Numbered from the stretch's first letter, positions 40,923 through 50,199 are shown. The stretch: 64,000 bases of DNA from Desulforudis sp. (GCA_003604975.1 QZIR01000022.1:57993-121992), one strand, 5' to 3'. Translations and numbers: made by a program. Notes: generated by a model from the letters alone, not told the origin.

Positions 40923-43105
40923 CGCAAGTCCTCCAAGAAGATGTACATTAACGGCAGACCGGCAAAGATCATCGTTGTGGCCGCCGCTACCACACCGGAG
41001 TCGTTGACAATAAGGGCGACAATCGCCCCCAGAATTATCCCCACGAAACCCCGATAGAGATCGGGATAACGCTGCTTAAACTCCTGCATTTGACCAACCG
41101 GCAGGAAAAAGAGCAGCGCAAAGCCACCCAGGGTAGCCAGGAACACTCGGCTCCAGATCGTGTACTTCAAGAGCTTCCAGTTCATGGCAAACTTCCGGTT
41201 CAAAATGTTGTAGGCCTCCTCCAGCCCCTGGACCAGACCGCCTGTAAATACCAACCGGGCCGCCCGGCCGATATGCGACTGCTGCTCCGCGCCGCGCATA
41301 AAGTCCAGCACTGTGAGCCCGGCAAGGAAGAGCACTACCCCGCCCCCGCCGATAAACAATACCCGTTTGGTGAAACGAACACCCAGGAACAGTAAAAACG
41401 TTACCAGAAACGCAATGGAGGCCGTGATGGAACCGCCCATGTTGGCCCCCAACTGCGGGTTGGCTACGGTGAAGAGAGTGATCGCAAAGGAGAAGGCAAC
41501 CACAGGCAGGATAACCCCCCGCCAGCGCGGCCAACGTGTTAGCACGGTAGCGGCACCCAGGATGGCTGATCCGACGAGCACACCCATGTACTCGTTACCC
41601 AACCCGTAAAACCGAGCCCCTCCCAGAGGATCGTAGCTTAACAGGGACTGCTTTTGTAGCGGGGAACCGAGCAACAGATCGATTACAATTGTACCGGCTG
41701 TAAACAGGGCCAAGAACACGAAGGGCATCATGTCCCCCTCCCTGCTTAACCAGACCGCTGCGGCACCGACCAGAAGAGTTAGTCCAATCAAGCCGGTAAC
41801 CATTCCGACAATCGTGGTCGGCCCAAACGGGACGATCAACAGCGCTGCCAACGGAAAACTCATCACCAGCAGCATGAGCTGGCGCAGGTAGCGGCGGTCG
41901 ATCAGCCTGATATCCCTGAACAGGATCGACAGCATCACAATCAGCACTAGACCAATTTGCAGGCTCATGTAGGTTTTAATGATGGGGACTCGTGCCGTAT
42001 GCGTCAACACTAAGCCTTCGTTCAGCTGACTGAGATCATCGAGGCCGCCGGCGCCCGGCAGAGACACAACCGTGCGGCCGATGATGCTCTCGGGTGGGTT
42101 AATATTAAAGAAGTGAAGCACTGTTGGCGCCACGTCAATATTTAGGACAATCCCCTCACGGCGTGTCGAAGCCGAGGTTAACAGTCCCGGCTCAACCCCG
42201 GTACCAGCCATCACCAGCGGGGTTAGTAGATCCTTTTCGGCGATTGCCACACTTGAAGGGGTAGGAACGAGTACCATGAGGAAATCCCTAGACAAATCCA
42301 ATTCGTTAAGAAGCCTGTCGATAAACTCGGCCGACCTAGCTAAAGCCGCCCCCCGGTGAGCAGCCAACATCTCCGGCAGCACCTCACCCGCGGCTTCATC
42401 GACTCGCGAGGTGTCGCCCGTTTCAATTACGATCAGGTCCGCGTAACTAAATTCCCGGAAGCGCTCTATCAGGTGGTCGTAGTCCGTACGGTACCCGCCG
42501 GGAAAATCGGGGTCGCGACGCAGCAGGTCTCGTCCGACGCTGCCGTGGTCAACCAGTCCGTTTTGGTCCATGGCGATGGTTACGGCATGACGGCGATGCG
42601 CGCTATCCCAGTCCGCATTACCAATAACCGCTGTTACCAGTCCTTCGCTGCGTAGTACACTGCCCAGCGTACCGGCCACTGCGGGTGATGGTACCTTGCT
42701 GGTTAGCTGTTGAATCCTGGCGATCCCGAGATGGACTACTCCGTCTTCCGCGGATTCTACTCCCGTTCGCCTGCGGAATTCCTCGCCCGCCTCAACCCGG
42801 TGCACCGACTCATTCGCGTCGAAGGCCAGAAAGGCAGCCCCGGTTCCCACCGCACGTGAGCCGGCGCCGATGGTAACGTGCGTGTTTTCTACATTACGTA
42901 TCCCACCCGTGTTTGTGTTCAGAAGTCCGACGGCGGCACGGGACAGCAATCCCTCAAAAGTGGGATGATCCAGGTCAGCCAGCGTGATCTGGTCGAGGAC
43001 CACAATAACCACCCGGCCATGCTCCGTTGGTTCCGCCCAACACGCACCGTAGCCTGTAAGCCCGATAGCAAGTAGAAGATATAACACTAAGAGAAACCGG
43101 CGCAA
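40919..43105 (-). CDS. Large membrane protein with extracytoplasmic alkaline-phosphatase-like domain
   Basis: 728 residues. Signal peptide (FLLVLYLLLAIGLTGYGACWA). Residues about 30-370 form an alkaline-phosphatase-superfamily-like domain: VVIVVLDQITLADLDHPTFEGLLSRAAVGLLNTNTGG, a Thr/Ser-rich nucleophile region NTHVTIGAGSRA, TGDTSRVDE and LVMAGTGVEPGLLTSASTRREGIV. About ten membrane helices follow (residues 385-728) with the cytoplasmic/loop motif LGGARFYGLGNEYMGVLVGS. Homologues occur in clostridia without known function; a cell-surface polymer or lipid role is a guess. ATGA overlap with the FAH remnant; the next upstream gene is a glycosyltransferase. Confidence 0.78.
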   Translation of the reverse strand: MRRFLLVLYLLLAIGLTGYGACWAEPTEHGRVVIVVLDQITLADLDHPTFEGLLSRAAVGLLNTNTGGIRNVENTHVTIGAGSRAVGTGAAFLAFDANESVHRVEAGEEFRRRTGVESAEDGVVHLGIARIQQLTSKVPSPAVAGTLGSVLRSEGLVTAVIGNADWDSAHRRHAVTIAMDQNGLVDHGSVGRDLLRRDPDFPGGYRTDYDHLIERFREFSYADLIVIETGDTSRVDEAAGEVLPEMLAAHRGAALARSAEFIDRLLNELDLSRDFLMVLVPTPSSVAIAEKDLLTPLVMAGTGVEPGLLTSASTRREGIVLNIDVAPTVLHFFNINPPESIIGRTVVSLPGAGGLDDLSQLNEGLVLTHTARVPIIKTYMSLQIGLVLIVMLSILFRDIRLIDRRYLRQLMLLVMSFPLAALLIVPFGPTTIVGMVTGLIGLTLLVGAAAVWLSREGDMMPFVFLALFTAGTIVIDLLLGSPLQKQSLLSYDPLGGARFYGLGNEYMGVLVGSAILGAATVLTRWPRWRGVILPVVAFSFAITLFTVANPQLGANMGGSITASIAFLVTFLLFLGVRFTKRVLFIGGGGVVLFLAGLTVLDFMRGAEQQSHIGRAARLVFTGGLVQGLEEAYNILNRKFAMNWKLLKYTIWSRVFLATLGGFALLFFLPVGQMQEFKQRYPDLYRGFVGIILGAIVALIVNDSGVVAAATTMIFAGLPLMYIFLEDLR

Positions 43106-43177
43106 TCGTGCACCCCCTGTGAGTCGACTCCTAATATTCTAAAGCTGGTTCCAGCAAAAGACAATACTGGTTACAGA

Positions 43178-44311
43178 CTAGTGCAGCCTCTTGCAACCGC
43201 TCAGCTCCCGGTACACTTCCACAGTCTCTTCGATCATCCGATCCACGCTGAATTCCACGCGGACGCGTCGGTTCCCTGCAGCAGCCAGGGATTCTCCGAC
43301 GTACCGGTCGACCAGCAGGTCCTTGATTGCTGCTGCCAACCGTTCGGGACAGCGCGTCTCCACCAACCGGCCCGTGAGTCCGTCAATAACCACCTCAGGA
43401 ATGCCCCCGACCCGTGTCGCTACAATTGGTAGCCCCGCCACCATTGCCTCCAGAATAATCAGGGGAAGACCCTCGGTAATGGACGGCAGTACAAAGACAT
43501 CCATAGCCGCTAGCAAGGCCGGTACGTCATTACGGTGTCCGGCGAAGGTTACGGTGATGCCGAGGGTCTTGGCTTGGACTCGCAGTTCTTTCCCCAAAGG
43601 ACCGCTTCCGACCAGCAGAAGATGCACCGGACGGTCCAGGTCCACTAGCGCGATTGCCTGGAGTAAGTCTTGCAGTCCCTTCTGAGGGGCCAAGCGGGCC
43701 ACGCATCCGACGACAGTCTCATCCCTTCCAATGCCGAATTCACAGCGCGTAATTCCCCTTTCATTCCCGGTATATGTGAACTCCCGCACCCCGTTATGAA
43801 TGGTGTGAAGCCGATCGGGGGCAATTCCGGCCACGGAAATCAGCTCTTGCCTCAGGGCCTCAGAGACGGTGATCACCCGGTCGGCATGCCTTGACAGGCG
43901 GCGTTCAACTGCGGCTGCAGCCCTTCGCTTCCAGCCGGGCCAGGTTTCGTAGAATACCGAGTTGTGTACCGTATATACAACTGCCGGCGTTGACGTCAGG
44001 TGCCCGGCCACCCTCCCTACCAACCCGGCTTTTGCGCCGTGGAGGTGTAGAATACCCGGGTTGTACCGGCCGATGAGCCGGACCAGTTGGATCAGGCTGA
44101 GGGCATCACCCGCCAAGTCAATTCTTCCCGGGAGATTGATCTCCTTTACCTCAAACCCCTCGCTTCGGAATCTGGCGGCCATCGCTCCCCGGTTGCAGGC
44201 AATCACCTGATCGATTCCTCTGCCTCTCAATCCGCTGGAAAGCTCCATCAGGTGGGTCTGCATTCCTCCCTGGGCCGGACGGATCACCTGCAGGACACGA
44301 AGGCCATTCAC
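43178..44311 (-). CDS. Glycosyltransferase family 4
   Basis: 377 residues with GT-B fold. Acceptor side: QVIRPAQGGMQTHLMELSSGL and HLHGAKAGLVGRVAG. Donor side: VARLAPQKGLQDLLQAIALV and MDVFVLPSITEGLPLIILEAMVAGLPIVATRVGG, the canonical E-x7-E sugar-nucleotide motif. Acceptor and sugar are unknown. It lies 70 bases upstream of the large alkaline-phosphatase-like membrane protein, so both may make or modify a surface polymer. Confidence 0.9.
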   Translation of the reverse strand: MNGLRVLQVIRPAQGGMQTHLMELSSGLRGRGIDQVIACNRGAMAARFRSEGFEVKEINLPGRIDLAGDALSLIQLVRLIGRYNPGILHLHGAKAGLVGRVAGHLTSTPAVVYTVHNSVFYETWPGWKRRAAAAVERRLSRHADRVITVSEALRQELISVAGIAPDRLHTIHNGVREFTYTGNERGITRCEFGIGRDETVVGCVARLAPQKGLQDLLQAIALVDLDRPVHLLLVGSGPLGKELRVQAKTLGITVTFAGHRNDVPALLAAMDVFVLPSITEGLPLIILEAMVAGLPIVATRVGGIPEVVIDGLTGRLVETRCPERLAAAIKDLLVDRYVGESLAAAGNRRVRVEFSVDRMIEETVEVYRELSGCKRLH

Positions 44312-44419
44312 TAAAACCTTCCCCTCCTCACCTGTCTACCTGCATTCTTGACCACATGGCCTCGTTTTAACGTAATAGACGCGGAAAACACCGCGTCTTT
44401 CAGCCCCGTAGGATATCAG

Positions 44420-44608
44420 TTAAATCTCTTTAATGGCTTCGGTTGGACATCCCTCTACCGCCTCGTGTGCACACTCTTCCAGATCGTCGGACACTTCTTC
44501 TTCGACCGCTTGCGCCTTTTCCTCATCATCCCATTCAAAGACTTCGGGACAGGTTTCAACGCACACGCCACAACTGATGCACAGGTCTGGATCAACCTCA
44601 ACTCGCAT
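44420..44608 (-). CDS. Ferredoxin, single [4Fe-4S] cluster
   Basis: 62 residues from ATG 44608, preferred because the AGGTGTTTTGAGG segment gives a ribosome site. Cluster ligands Cys10, Cys13, Cys16 (CISCGVC) and the Cys of GCPTEAIKEI; two extra cysteines (ETCPEVF and LEECAHE) may form a disulfide. Acidic overall, as usual for electron-carrier ferredoxins of anaerobes. Stands alone. Confidence 0.93.
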   Translation of the reverse strand: MRVEVDPDLCISCGVCVETCPEVFEWDDEEKAQAVEEEVSDDLEECAHEAVEGCPTEAIKEI

Positions 44609-44759
44609 CCTCAAAACACCTCCGCTAAACATAAAGAATAATCCTGGTAAATGGTTCAGTCGCTAGTTTGGCTTAGGGATCCGGTAAGTATACATAGATT
44701 AGTAAAAGCCCGGGATCCCTGCAAGTTTTAGTACCCCTCCCGTACGCCGACACATGCAA

Positions 44760-44791
44760 AAACCCGCGCGAACCTGAGATTCCGCGGGTTT
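44760..44791 (-). terminator. Intrinsic terminator after tRNA-Pro(GGG)
   Basis: 9-bp stem AAACCCGCG/CGCGGGTTT (44760-44768 with 44783-44791). On the minus strand it ends in TTTTTGC. It begins 15 bases beyond the tRNA. Confidence 0.8.
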
Positions 44792-44805
44792 CTTGTTCTC
44801 TAAAA

Positions 44806-44883
44806 TGGTCGGAGCGACAGGACTTGAACCTGCGGCCTCTACCACCCCAAGGTAGCGCTCTAGCCAAACTGAGCTACGCCCCG
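44806..44883 (-). tRNA. tRNA-Pro (anticodon GGG)
   Basis: 78-base cloverleaf on the minus strand. Acceptor CGGGGCG/CGCTCCG (one G-T pair); D-arm with loop AGTTTGGCTA; anticodon stem CTACC/GGTAG around TTGGGGT; T-loop TTCAAGT; encoded ACCA end. GGG reads CCC and CCU proline codons. The other proline tRNA is at 11797-11873. Confidence 0.95.
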
Positions 44884-44982
44884 ACGTTTTGATGCAATTA
44901 TCATTTTAACGAATACGAGACTGTAAGTCAAGGAAACTGCTCAATGCAGAGGCTCACAATCCTGATCACGAACCATAAATGA

Positions 44983-45009
44983 ACCCCACCGGCGCAATGC
45001 CGGCGGGGT
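44983..45009 (-). terminator. Intrinsic terminator after sat
   Basis: 11-bp stem (44983-44993 with 44999-45009), 5-base loop. On the minus strand TTCATTTATGG follows. It lies about 27 bases beyond the sat stop. Confidence 0.8.
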
Positions 45010-45035
45010 CTCATTGTTTACCGAAAATGCAATAC

Positions 45036-46298
45036 TTACTTTTTGCCTTCCTGGATCTTCTTCAGCATTTCCGGGGTCAGGTCTTCGTAAGCACCCTTCT
45101 TGATCTCGACCTTCTCAGCCGTCGTGTAGTATTCCTTCAGGATTGCCAGGACTTCCGGCCGACCGAACTCAGCCGGCAGTTCTTCGCCTTCCTGCATCGC
45201 GCGGCGGAACTGGGTTCCGGACACCATCACGCGGTCTTCCTTCGAGTGCGGGCAGGTCGCCAGCGAAGCCATGCTCCCGCACTTGTGGCAGAAAAAGGTC
45301 CAGTTGATCTTCTGGCATTTCAGTTCGAGGGCGCCCGGCCACAGCTCGTCAAAGATAGTCTGAGCGTCAAACGGGCCGTAGTAGCTGCCCACGCCGGCGT
45401 GGTCGCGACCGACGATCAGAAAGGCGCAACCAAAGTTCTGGCGGATAACAGCGTGCAGCAGGGCCTCGCGCGGGCCGCCGTACCGCATTTCCATTGGATA
45501 CACACCGAGGGCGCAAGCCGTTTCCGGGAAGTAGTTCTTGACCAGCTCTTCGTAGCATTTCACCCGGACTTCGCCCGGAATATCACCCTTCTTCAGCGCG
45601 CCGACGACAGCATGGATGAATGCGCCGTCAACAAAGCCGCTTTCCAGGGCGAACTTGACCAGGTACTCGTGGGAGCGGTGCATCGGGTTGCGGGTCTGAA
45701 AGGCCACTACGCGGGACCAGCCCTTGTCCTCAAAGATCTTGCGGGCTGCGGCGGGATAAAGGTAGTACTCACCGTAACGGGCGCCGTAGTCACCTTCGTT
45801 TAAGCACTTGACGGGACCAGCCAGGTTGTATTCGCCTTGGCCAAAAGTTTTTTCCACACCCGGGTGTCCTTCGGCGTCAAGGGTCTTATACACTTCGCGG
45901 GCCTGGGCTTCCTTGTCGATCTGGTAGATCTCTTCGATCTTCATGGTCGCGTAGAGCTCATCAGACTCGCGGTCAATCAGGGCAACTTCGCTGCCCACTT
46001 TGATACCGGATGCTTCCAGCTCAGCGGCGGAGATCGAAAGGGTAACGGGCATCGGCCACATCGTGCCGTCGGGGAGCTTCATGTCGAATACGCAGCCCTG
46101 CCACTCGGCTTTGTTCATGAAACCCTTCAGCGGGGTGAAGGCACCCATTCCAAGCATTAGGATATCAGAGGTTTCCATTGAGGTCATGTAAACTTTCGGG
46201 AGACCTGCCGCACGGGCGATCTCGTCCTGCTTTGCCTGACCCTCCAAGAACAGAGGCATCAGCTTTTTCTCTGGACCATGTGGACTCGGTAACGCCAT
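45036..46298 (-). CDS. sat: ATP sulfurylase (sulfate adenylyltransferase)
   Basis: 420-residue homo-oligomeric enzyme activating sulfate to APS, the first step of dissimilatory sulfate reduction. Conserved: FQTRNPMHRSHEY (the HxxH-type nucleotide site), YPMEMRYGGPREALLHAVIRQNFGC, GRDHAGVGSYYG, and a zinc-type cluster CHKCGSMASLATCPHSKEDR. Size and blocks match sulfate-reducer Sat rather than the assimilatory CysDN type. It is flanked by its own promoter and terminator, so it is monocistronic. aprBA and qmo genes, often adjacent in Desulfotomaculum relatives, are not here. AGGAGG lies upstream of the ATG. Confidence 0.96.
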   Translation of the reverse strand: MALPSPHGPEKKLMPLFLEGQAKQDEIARAAGLPKVYMTSMETSDILMLGMGAFTPLKGFMNKAEWQGCVFDMKLPDGTMWPMPVTLSISAAELEASGIKVGSEVALIDRESDELYATMKIEEIYQIDKEAQAREVYKTLDAEGHPGVEKTFGQGEYNLAGPVKCLNEGDYGARYGEYYLYPAAARKIFEDKGWSRVVAFQTRNPMHRSHEYLVKFALESGFVDGAFIHAVVGALKKGDIPGEVRVKCYEELVKNYFPETACALGVYPMEMRYGGPREALLHAVIRQNFGCAFLIVGRDHAGVGSYYGPFDAQTIFDELWPGALELKCQKINWTFFCHKCGSMASLATCPHSKEDRVMVSGTQFRRAMQEGEELPAEFGRPEVLAILKEYYTTAEKVEIKKGAYEDLTPEMLKKIQEGKK

Positions 46299-46387
46299 AA
46301 GAATTTTCCCTCCTACGCTTTTTTGGTGAAATAGTTTGTGACTGGGGGAACTAATGGCTCCCTCAAAAACCGGCAGTTCTGGGTGTA

Positions 46388-46416
46388 ACTATATCAAAAA
46401 GGGTTTCTAACGTCAA
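46388..46416 (-). promoter_or_regulatory. Sigma-A promoter for sat
   Basis: Minus strand: TTGACG (46416-46411), 17 bases, TATAGT (46393-46388), about 90 bases before the sat ATG. Both boxes match 5 of 6 consensus bases. Confidence 0.75.
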
Positions 46417-46446
46417 GACAGATTTGACAAAATTGGATGTGTCAAA
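46412..46446 (-). promoter_or_regulatory. Overlapping inverted repeats at the sat promoter
   Basis: TTTGACA-N10-TGTCAAA (46423-46429 with 46440-46446) is a perfect 7-bp inverted repeat just upstream of the -35. A second, GTCAA-N7-TTGAC (46412-46428), overlaps it and the -35 itself. This looks like binding sites for a redox or sulfate-responsive regulator. In Desulfovibrio sat is controlled by Rex, but this sequence is not the classical Rex palindrome. Confidence 0.55.
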
Positions 46447-46590
46447 CCGGCATGTCTCAACGTTTCCGAACCTGGAGGGTACTGGACGACCCCAGCGGAA
46501 TATCTTGTTACAGGAACGATTTTCCCCGTAAATCGCACATTTTCTCAAAGACAAGGATTTAGTTACTACCGTAACGAGGCCGGTTTGTAA

Positions 46591-47805
46591 CTACGCCTCG
46601 TGGAGTTTAAACCGATCGTGCAGGGACCGAACCGCCCGCTCCACGTCCTTCAGCCCAATCACACAGGAAACCTTGATCTCAGACGTGCTGATCATCTCGA
46701 TATTGATTCCTTCCTCGGCCAAGGCCCGGAACATCTCGGCCGCAACCCCGGGGAACGAAACCATACCGGCCCCGACGATCGACACCTTGGCCAGATCCTC
46801 CGCGTGACACACCCCTTCTGCCGCCACCAAATCCTGAATCCCGTAGACAACTTCCAAGGCTTTGGCCAAATCGTCCCGGCTCGTGGTGAAGGCGATGTCG
46901 TTCCGTCCGCCACGTGTAGCTCCCTGAATGATCATGTCAACGTTAACATTTTCTGCGGCTAGCGCCCGGAAAATACGCGAAGCAATGCCGGGCTCGTCCT
47001 TAACGTCGAAAAGACCGATTTTGGCTACATTGGTGTCGTGCGCGATACCTGTGACCACAGCAGACTGTTCCAAGTTCCCGACCTCCTTGATCAATGTTCC
47101 CGGATTGTGGTTGAAGCTCGAACGTACCACCAGGGGGACGCCGTAGAGTTTGGCCAGTTCGACTGCACGGGGGTGTAACACAACCGCGCCCAGGCTGGCC
47201 AGTTCCAGCATCTCATCGTGTGAAATCTGGTCAAGCTTACACACGTTGGGTACGATTCGTGGGTCGGCGGTGTACACACCGTCAACGTCGGTATAGATCT
47301 CACAAAAGTCGGCCTTCAGGGAGGCAGCCACGGCTACCGCCGTAGTATCAGATCCGCCCCTTCCCAGAGTGGTTATATCGGCCGATTCACTGATACCCTG
47401 GAACCCCGCAACCACAACAACATTCCCGGCCTCGAGCTCATGGTGCATCCGCTCCGGGTTAATTCCGGTAATCTGGGCCTTGCCGTAGACCCCGTCCGTC
47501 CGAATCCCGGCTTGGGGACCGGTCATGGATACGGCGGCACAGCCAATCTGCTGTAGGGCCATCGTTACCAGGGCAATTGAGACCTGTTCCCCTGTGGACA
47601 ATAACATGTCCATTTCCCGCGTTGACGGATTCGGAGTCAAACGCCGGGCCAGGCCGATGAGGTCATCCGTAGTATCACCCATCGCTGACACCACCACAAC
47701 CACTTGGTCTCCGCGGTCTACTGCAGTCTTGACCCGTGAGGCCACCCGGACTATCCGCTCCGGATCGGCCACCGAACTCCCTCCGAATTTCTTAACCAGA
47801 AGCAT
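46591..47805 (-). CDS. lysC: Aspartate kinase with ACT regulatory domains
   Basis: 404 residues. Kinase domain: VKKFGGSSVADPERI at 4-18, VVVVSAMGDTTDDLI, GFQGISESADITTLGRGGSDTTAVAVA with catalytic residues, and FCEIYTDVDGVYTADPRIV. Two ACT domains follow (DEPGIASRIFRALAAENVNVDMII; MVSFPGVAAEMFRALAEEGINIEMIS), giving feedback control, probably by lysine and/or threonine. It overlaps the 3' end of thrB by 14 bases. First shared step for lysine, threonine and methionine. Confidence 0.96.
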   Translation of the reverse strand: MLLVKKFGGSSVADPERIVRVASRVKTAVDRGDQVVVVVSAMGDTTDDLIGLARRLTPNPSTREMDMLLSTGEQVSIALVTMALQQIGCAAVSMTGPQAGIRTDGVYGKAQITGINPERMHHELEAGNVVVVAGFQGISESADITTLGRGGSDTTAVAVAASLKADFCEIYTDVDGVYTADPRIVPNVCKLDQISHDEMLELASLGAVVLHPRAVELAKLYGVPLVVRSSFNHNPGTLIKEVGNLEQSAVVTGIAHDTNVAKIGLFDVKDEPGIASRIFRALAAENVNVDMIIQGATRGGRNDIAFTTSRDDLAKALEVVYGIQDLVAAEGVCHAEDLAKVSIVGAGMVSFPGVAAEMFRALAEEGINIEMISTSEIKVSCVIGLKDVERAVRSLHDRFKLHEA

Positions 47806-48721
47806 CGCTTTCCCCCGTCTCTTCTACAAGTGTCGCCCCTGACCGATCTACATCAAGGACAAGCGGATCGGCTTCAATCCTGTTCTCTCTAAAGGCTCTA
47901 CACATTGCTTCGGCAATGGTCTGTTCATTCTCTCGGCAAAGGGCGACTACTGTGGGACCCGCGCCACTGAGGCAGGCGCCCAGGGCGCCTGCCTCAGTGG
48001 CGGCATCCAACACCTCTTCCAGACCGGGTACCAGCACCGCACGGTAAGGGTGGTGTAAGCGGTCCTTCATCGCCGCCTTAAACAATTTATCTTTATCTGC
48101 AGCCATCCCTGCAACCAGTAAGGCGGTGCGCCCTACGTTAAACACTGCATCGGCGTGCGATACAGTGGCGGGGAGTACCGCCCGGGCGTCATCTGTGCTA
48201 AGTTCGTACCGTGGCACCGCTGCTGCCACCCGCAGGCCCGGAGGCGGTTTAAGGCAGACACAATCCACTGAATCCCCAGTACGGACCGCAACTGTAAAAC
48301 CCCCGAAGAGTGCCGGCGCCAGGTTGTCCGGGTGCGGTTCCAGTTGCCCGGCCAACTCCAGAATCTCGTGCCGGGTTAGCTCTTGACCATAAAGCACATT
48401 GGCGGCGAGCATCCCCCCGACAATGGCGGTCGCGCTCGACCCGAGGCCCCTGGCCGGAGGGATTCGGCACAACACCCTAATCTTAAACCCGCCAACACTC
48501 ACCCCGAGCCGGGCCATAACTAACCGCGCGGCCCGATACACCATATTACGTTCGTCCTTGGGGATGCTGGGTGATCCTGTCCCCTCGACGACTACCTCCA
48601 GGCCGCCCTCAACCGACTCAATTGTGACCTCGTTGTACAAGCCCAGAGCAAGACTGAGGCAATCAAAGCCGGGACCTAGATTAGCGGTAGTGGCCGGGAC
48701 CTGGACCCGAACCCGAACCAA
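47792..48721 (-). CDS. thrB: Homoserine kinase
   Basis: 309 residues, GHMP kinase. Substrate start VPATTANLGPGFDCLSLALGLYNEV; ATP loop PPARGLGSSATAIVGGMLAAN; C-terminal GACLSGAGPTVVAL. It phosphorylates homoserine on the way to threonine. It lies between hom and lysC, 12 bases after hom. Threonine synthase (thrC), usual in this operon, is absent here. Confidence 0.95.
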   Translation of the reverse strand: MVRVRVQVPATTANLGPGFDCLSLALGLYNEVTIESVEGGLEVVVEGTGSPSIPKDERNMVYRAARLVMARLGVSVGGFKIRVLCRIPPARGLGSSATAIVGGMLAANVLYGQELTRHEILELAGQLEPHPDNLAPALFGGFTVAVRTGDSVDCVCLKPPPGLRVAAAVPRYELSTDDARAVLPATVSHADAVFNVGRTALLVAGMAADKDKLFKAAMKDRLHHPYRAVLVPGLEEVLDAATEAGALGACLSGAGPTVVALCRENEQTIAEAMCRAFRENRIEADPLVLDVDRSGATLVEETGESDASG

Positions 48722-48733
48722 ATCGACCCCCCC

Positions 48734-50032
48734 CTAGCTTTGATCCTCTACCCGGATGGCATTACAAACCTCTTCCACTACCGGTAGCTGCTCGATACCC
48801 TGTAAGGCCTGCTTGAGGTTCTTTTCCGCCACCTCGTGGGTTACCAGGACCAGCTCTGCCTTCCCCTCTACGGTCTCCTTCTGAAACACCGTGGCTAGAC
48901 TGACCTGGTTCTCACCGAAGATCAGGGCTATCTGCGCAAGCACCCCGGGTTTGTCTACCACACGAAGCCGGAGATAGTTGCGGGTTCTGACGTCGCCCAT
49001 GGGCTTTAACGGTCGCTCTTCAAAGCAGGTACATCCAACGATACCCTGCACCCGATGTAGTATGTTCCGCGCGGCATCCATAATATCGGCGGTAACCGCG
49101 CTGGCCGTAGGTAATTCGCCCGCACCGCGACCGTAAAACATGGTCTCGCCGACAGCGTCTCCTTTAACAAACACGGCATTAAACACATCGTTGACCGCGG
49201 CCAAGGGATGGGTCTCCGGCAGCAAAACCGGATGAACACGTACTTCTATGCCGTTGGAAGTGTCTTTAGCAATCCCCAGGAGCTTGACTACATAGCCTAG
49301 TTCACAAGCATACTTAATGTCTTCCGCGGATATCCGCGTGATCCCCTCAACATAAACCTTGTCCAGGGATATCCGAGTATTAAAGACAATTGAAGCTAGA
49401 ATCGCAATCTTCCGTGCCGCATCAAAGCCCTCGATATCATTGGTGGGGTCAGCCTCAGCATAACCCCTGGCCTGGGCCTCTGCCAGGACATCTTTGAATT
49501 CACTGCCGTCCAGGGTCATCCTGGTCAGCATGTAGTTGGTCGTTCCATTAACGATGCCCATTACCTGTTCAATCCGATTGGCCGCGAGGCTCTGCTTGAG
49601 CACCTTGATAATCGGAATGCCTCCGGCAACACTGGCCTCAAACATCAGGTCACAACGGTTTTCGCTTGCCGCCATGAACAGCTCCTCACCGTAGACCGCC
49701 ATCATGTCCTTGTTGGCGGTGACCAGGCTTTTACCCTGTTGTAAGGCGGCGAGGGCGTAATCACGTGCCTTGCCGATACCGCCCATGACCTCCACCACGA
49801 TGTCGACGCTTTCGTCTTTTAGTACATCATCGGGATTATCCGTTAAGATTCCTTCCGGTATGTCAAGTCCGCGGTTCTTGGATGTGTCACGGACCAGGAC
49901 CTTGACCACCTCGATCCGGGCCCCGGTTTTTCGGGCAATCAGCGACGCGTTTGACTGGAGTATCTTGTAGACACCGGAGCCAACGGTACCCAAACCCAAC
50001 ATCCCAACTTTTACAACTTCTTTCACCAACAC
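48734..50032 (-). CDS. hom: Homoserine dehydrogenase with ACT domain
   Basis: 432 residues. NAD(P)-binding VGMLGLGTVGSGVYKIL; catalytic region FEASVAGGIPIIKVLKQSLAANRIEQVMGIVNGTTNYMLT and YAEADPTNDIEGFDAARKIAILASI; C-terminal ACT domain (LRLRVVDKPGVLAQIALIFGENQVSL). GTG 50032 has GGAAGGAG upstream. First gene of hom-thrB-lysC. Confidence 0.96.
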   Translation of the reverse strand: MLVKEVVKVGMLGLGTVGSGVYKILQSNASLIARKTGARIEVVKVLVRDTSKNRGLDIPEGILTDNPDDVLKDESVDIVVEVMGGIGKARDYALAALQQGKSLVTANKDMMAVYGEELFMAASENRCDLMFEASVAGGIPIIKVLKQSLAANRIEQVMGIVNGTTNYMLTRMTLDGSEFKDVLAEAQARGYAEADPTNDIEGFDAARKIAILASIVFNTRISLDKVYVEGITRISAEDIKYACELGYVVKLLGIAKDTSNGIEVRVHPVLLPETHPLAAVNDVFNAVFVKGDAVGETMFYGRGAGELPTASAVTADIMDAARNILHRVQGIVGCTCFEERPLKPMGDVRTRNYLRLRVVDKPGVLAQIALIFGENQVSLATVFQKETVEGKAELVLVTHEVAEKNLKQALQGIEQLPVVEEVCNAIRVEDQS

Positions 50033-50199
50033 AAGTCACTCCTTCCTGGCCCGGGAATCATCACCCAAATAGTGCAGAAACAAAATAAGTATTCGCTAAA
50101 ACTCCGAAAAATCCTCTTATTAATTCCCCTTATTGACTGGCTTGCCCCACAAAGTCGGTATACTATGCGAGAAAAGATCAGTTTTGAGGTGCTTTGTTC

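Noticed and set aside
46363..46554. 63-codon minus-strand open frame upstream of sat
   Set aside because: It lies over the sat promoter and operator, has no ribosome site and no recognisable features.
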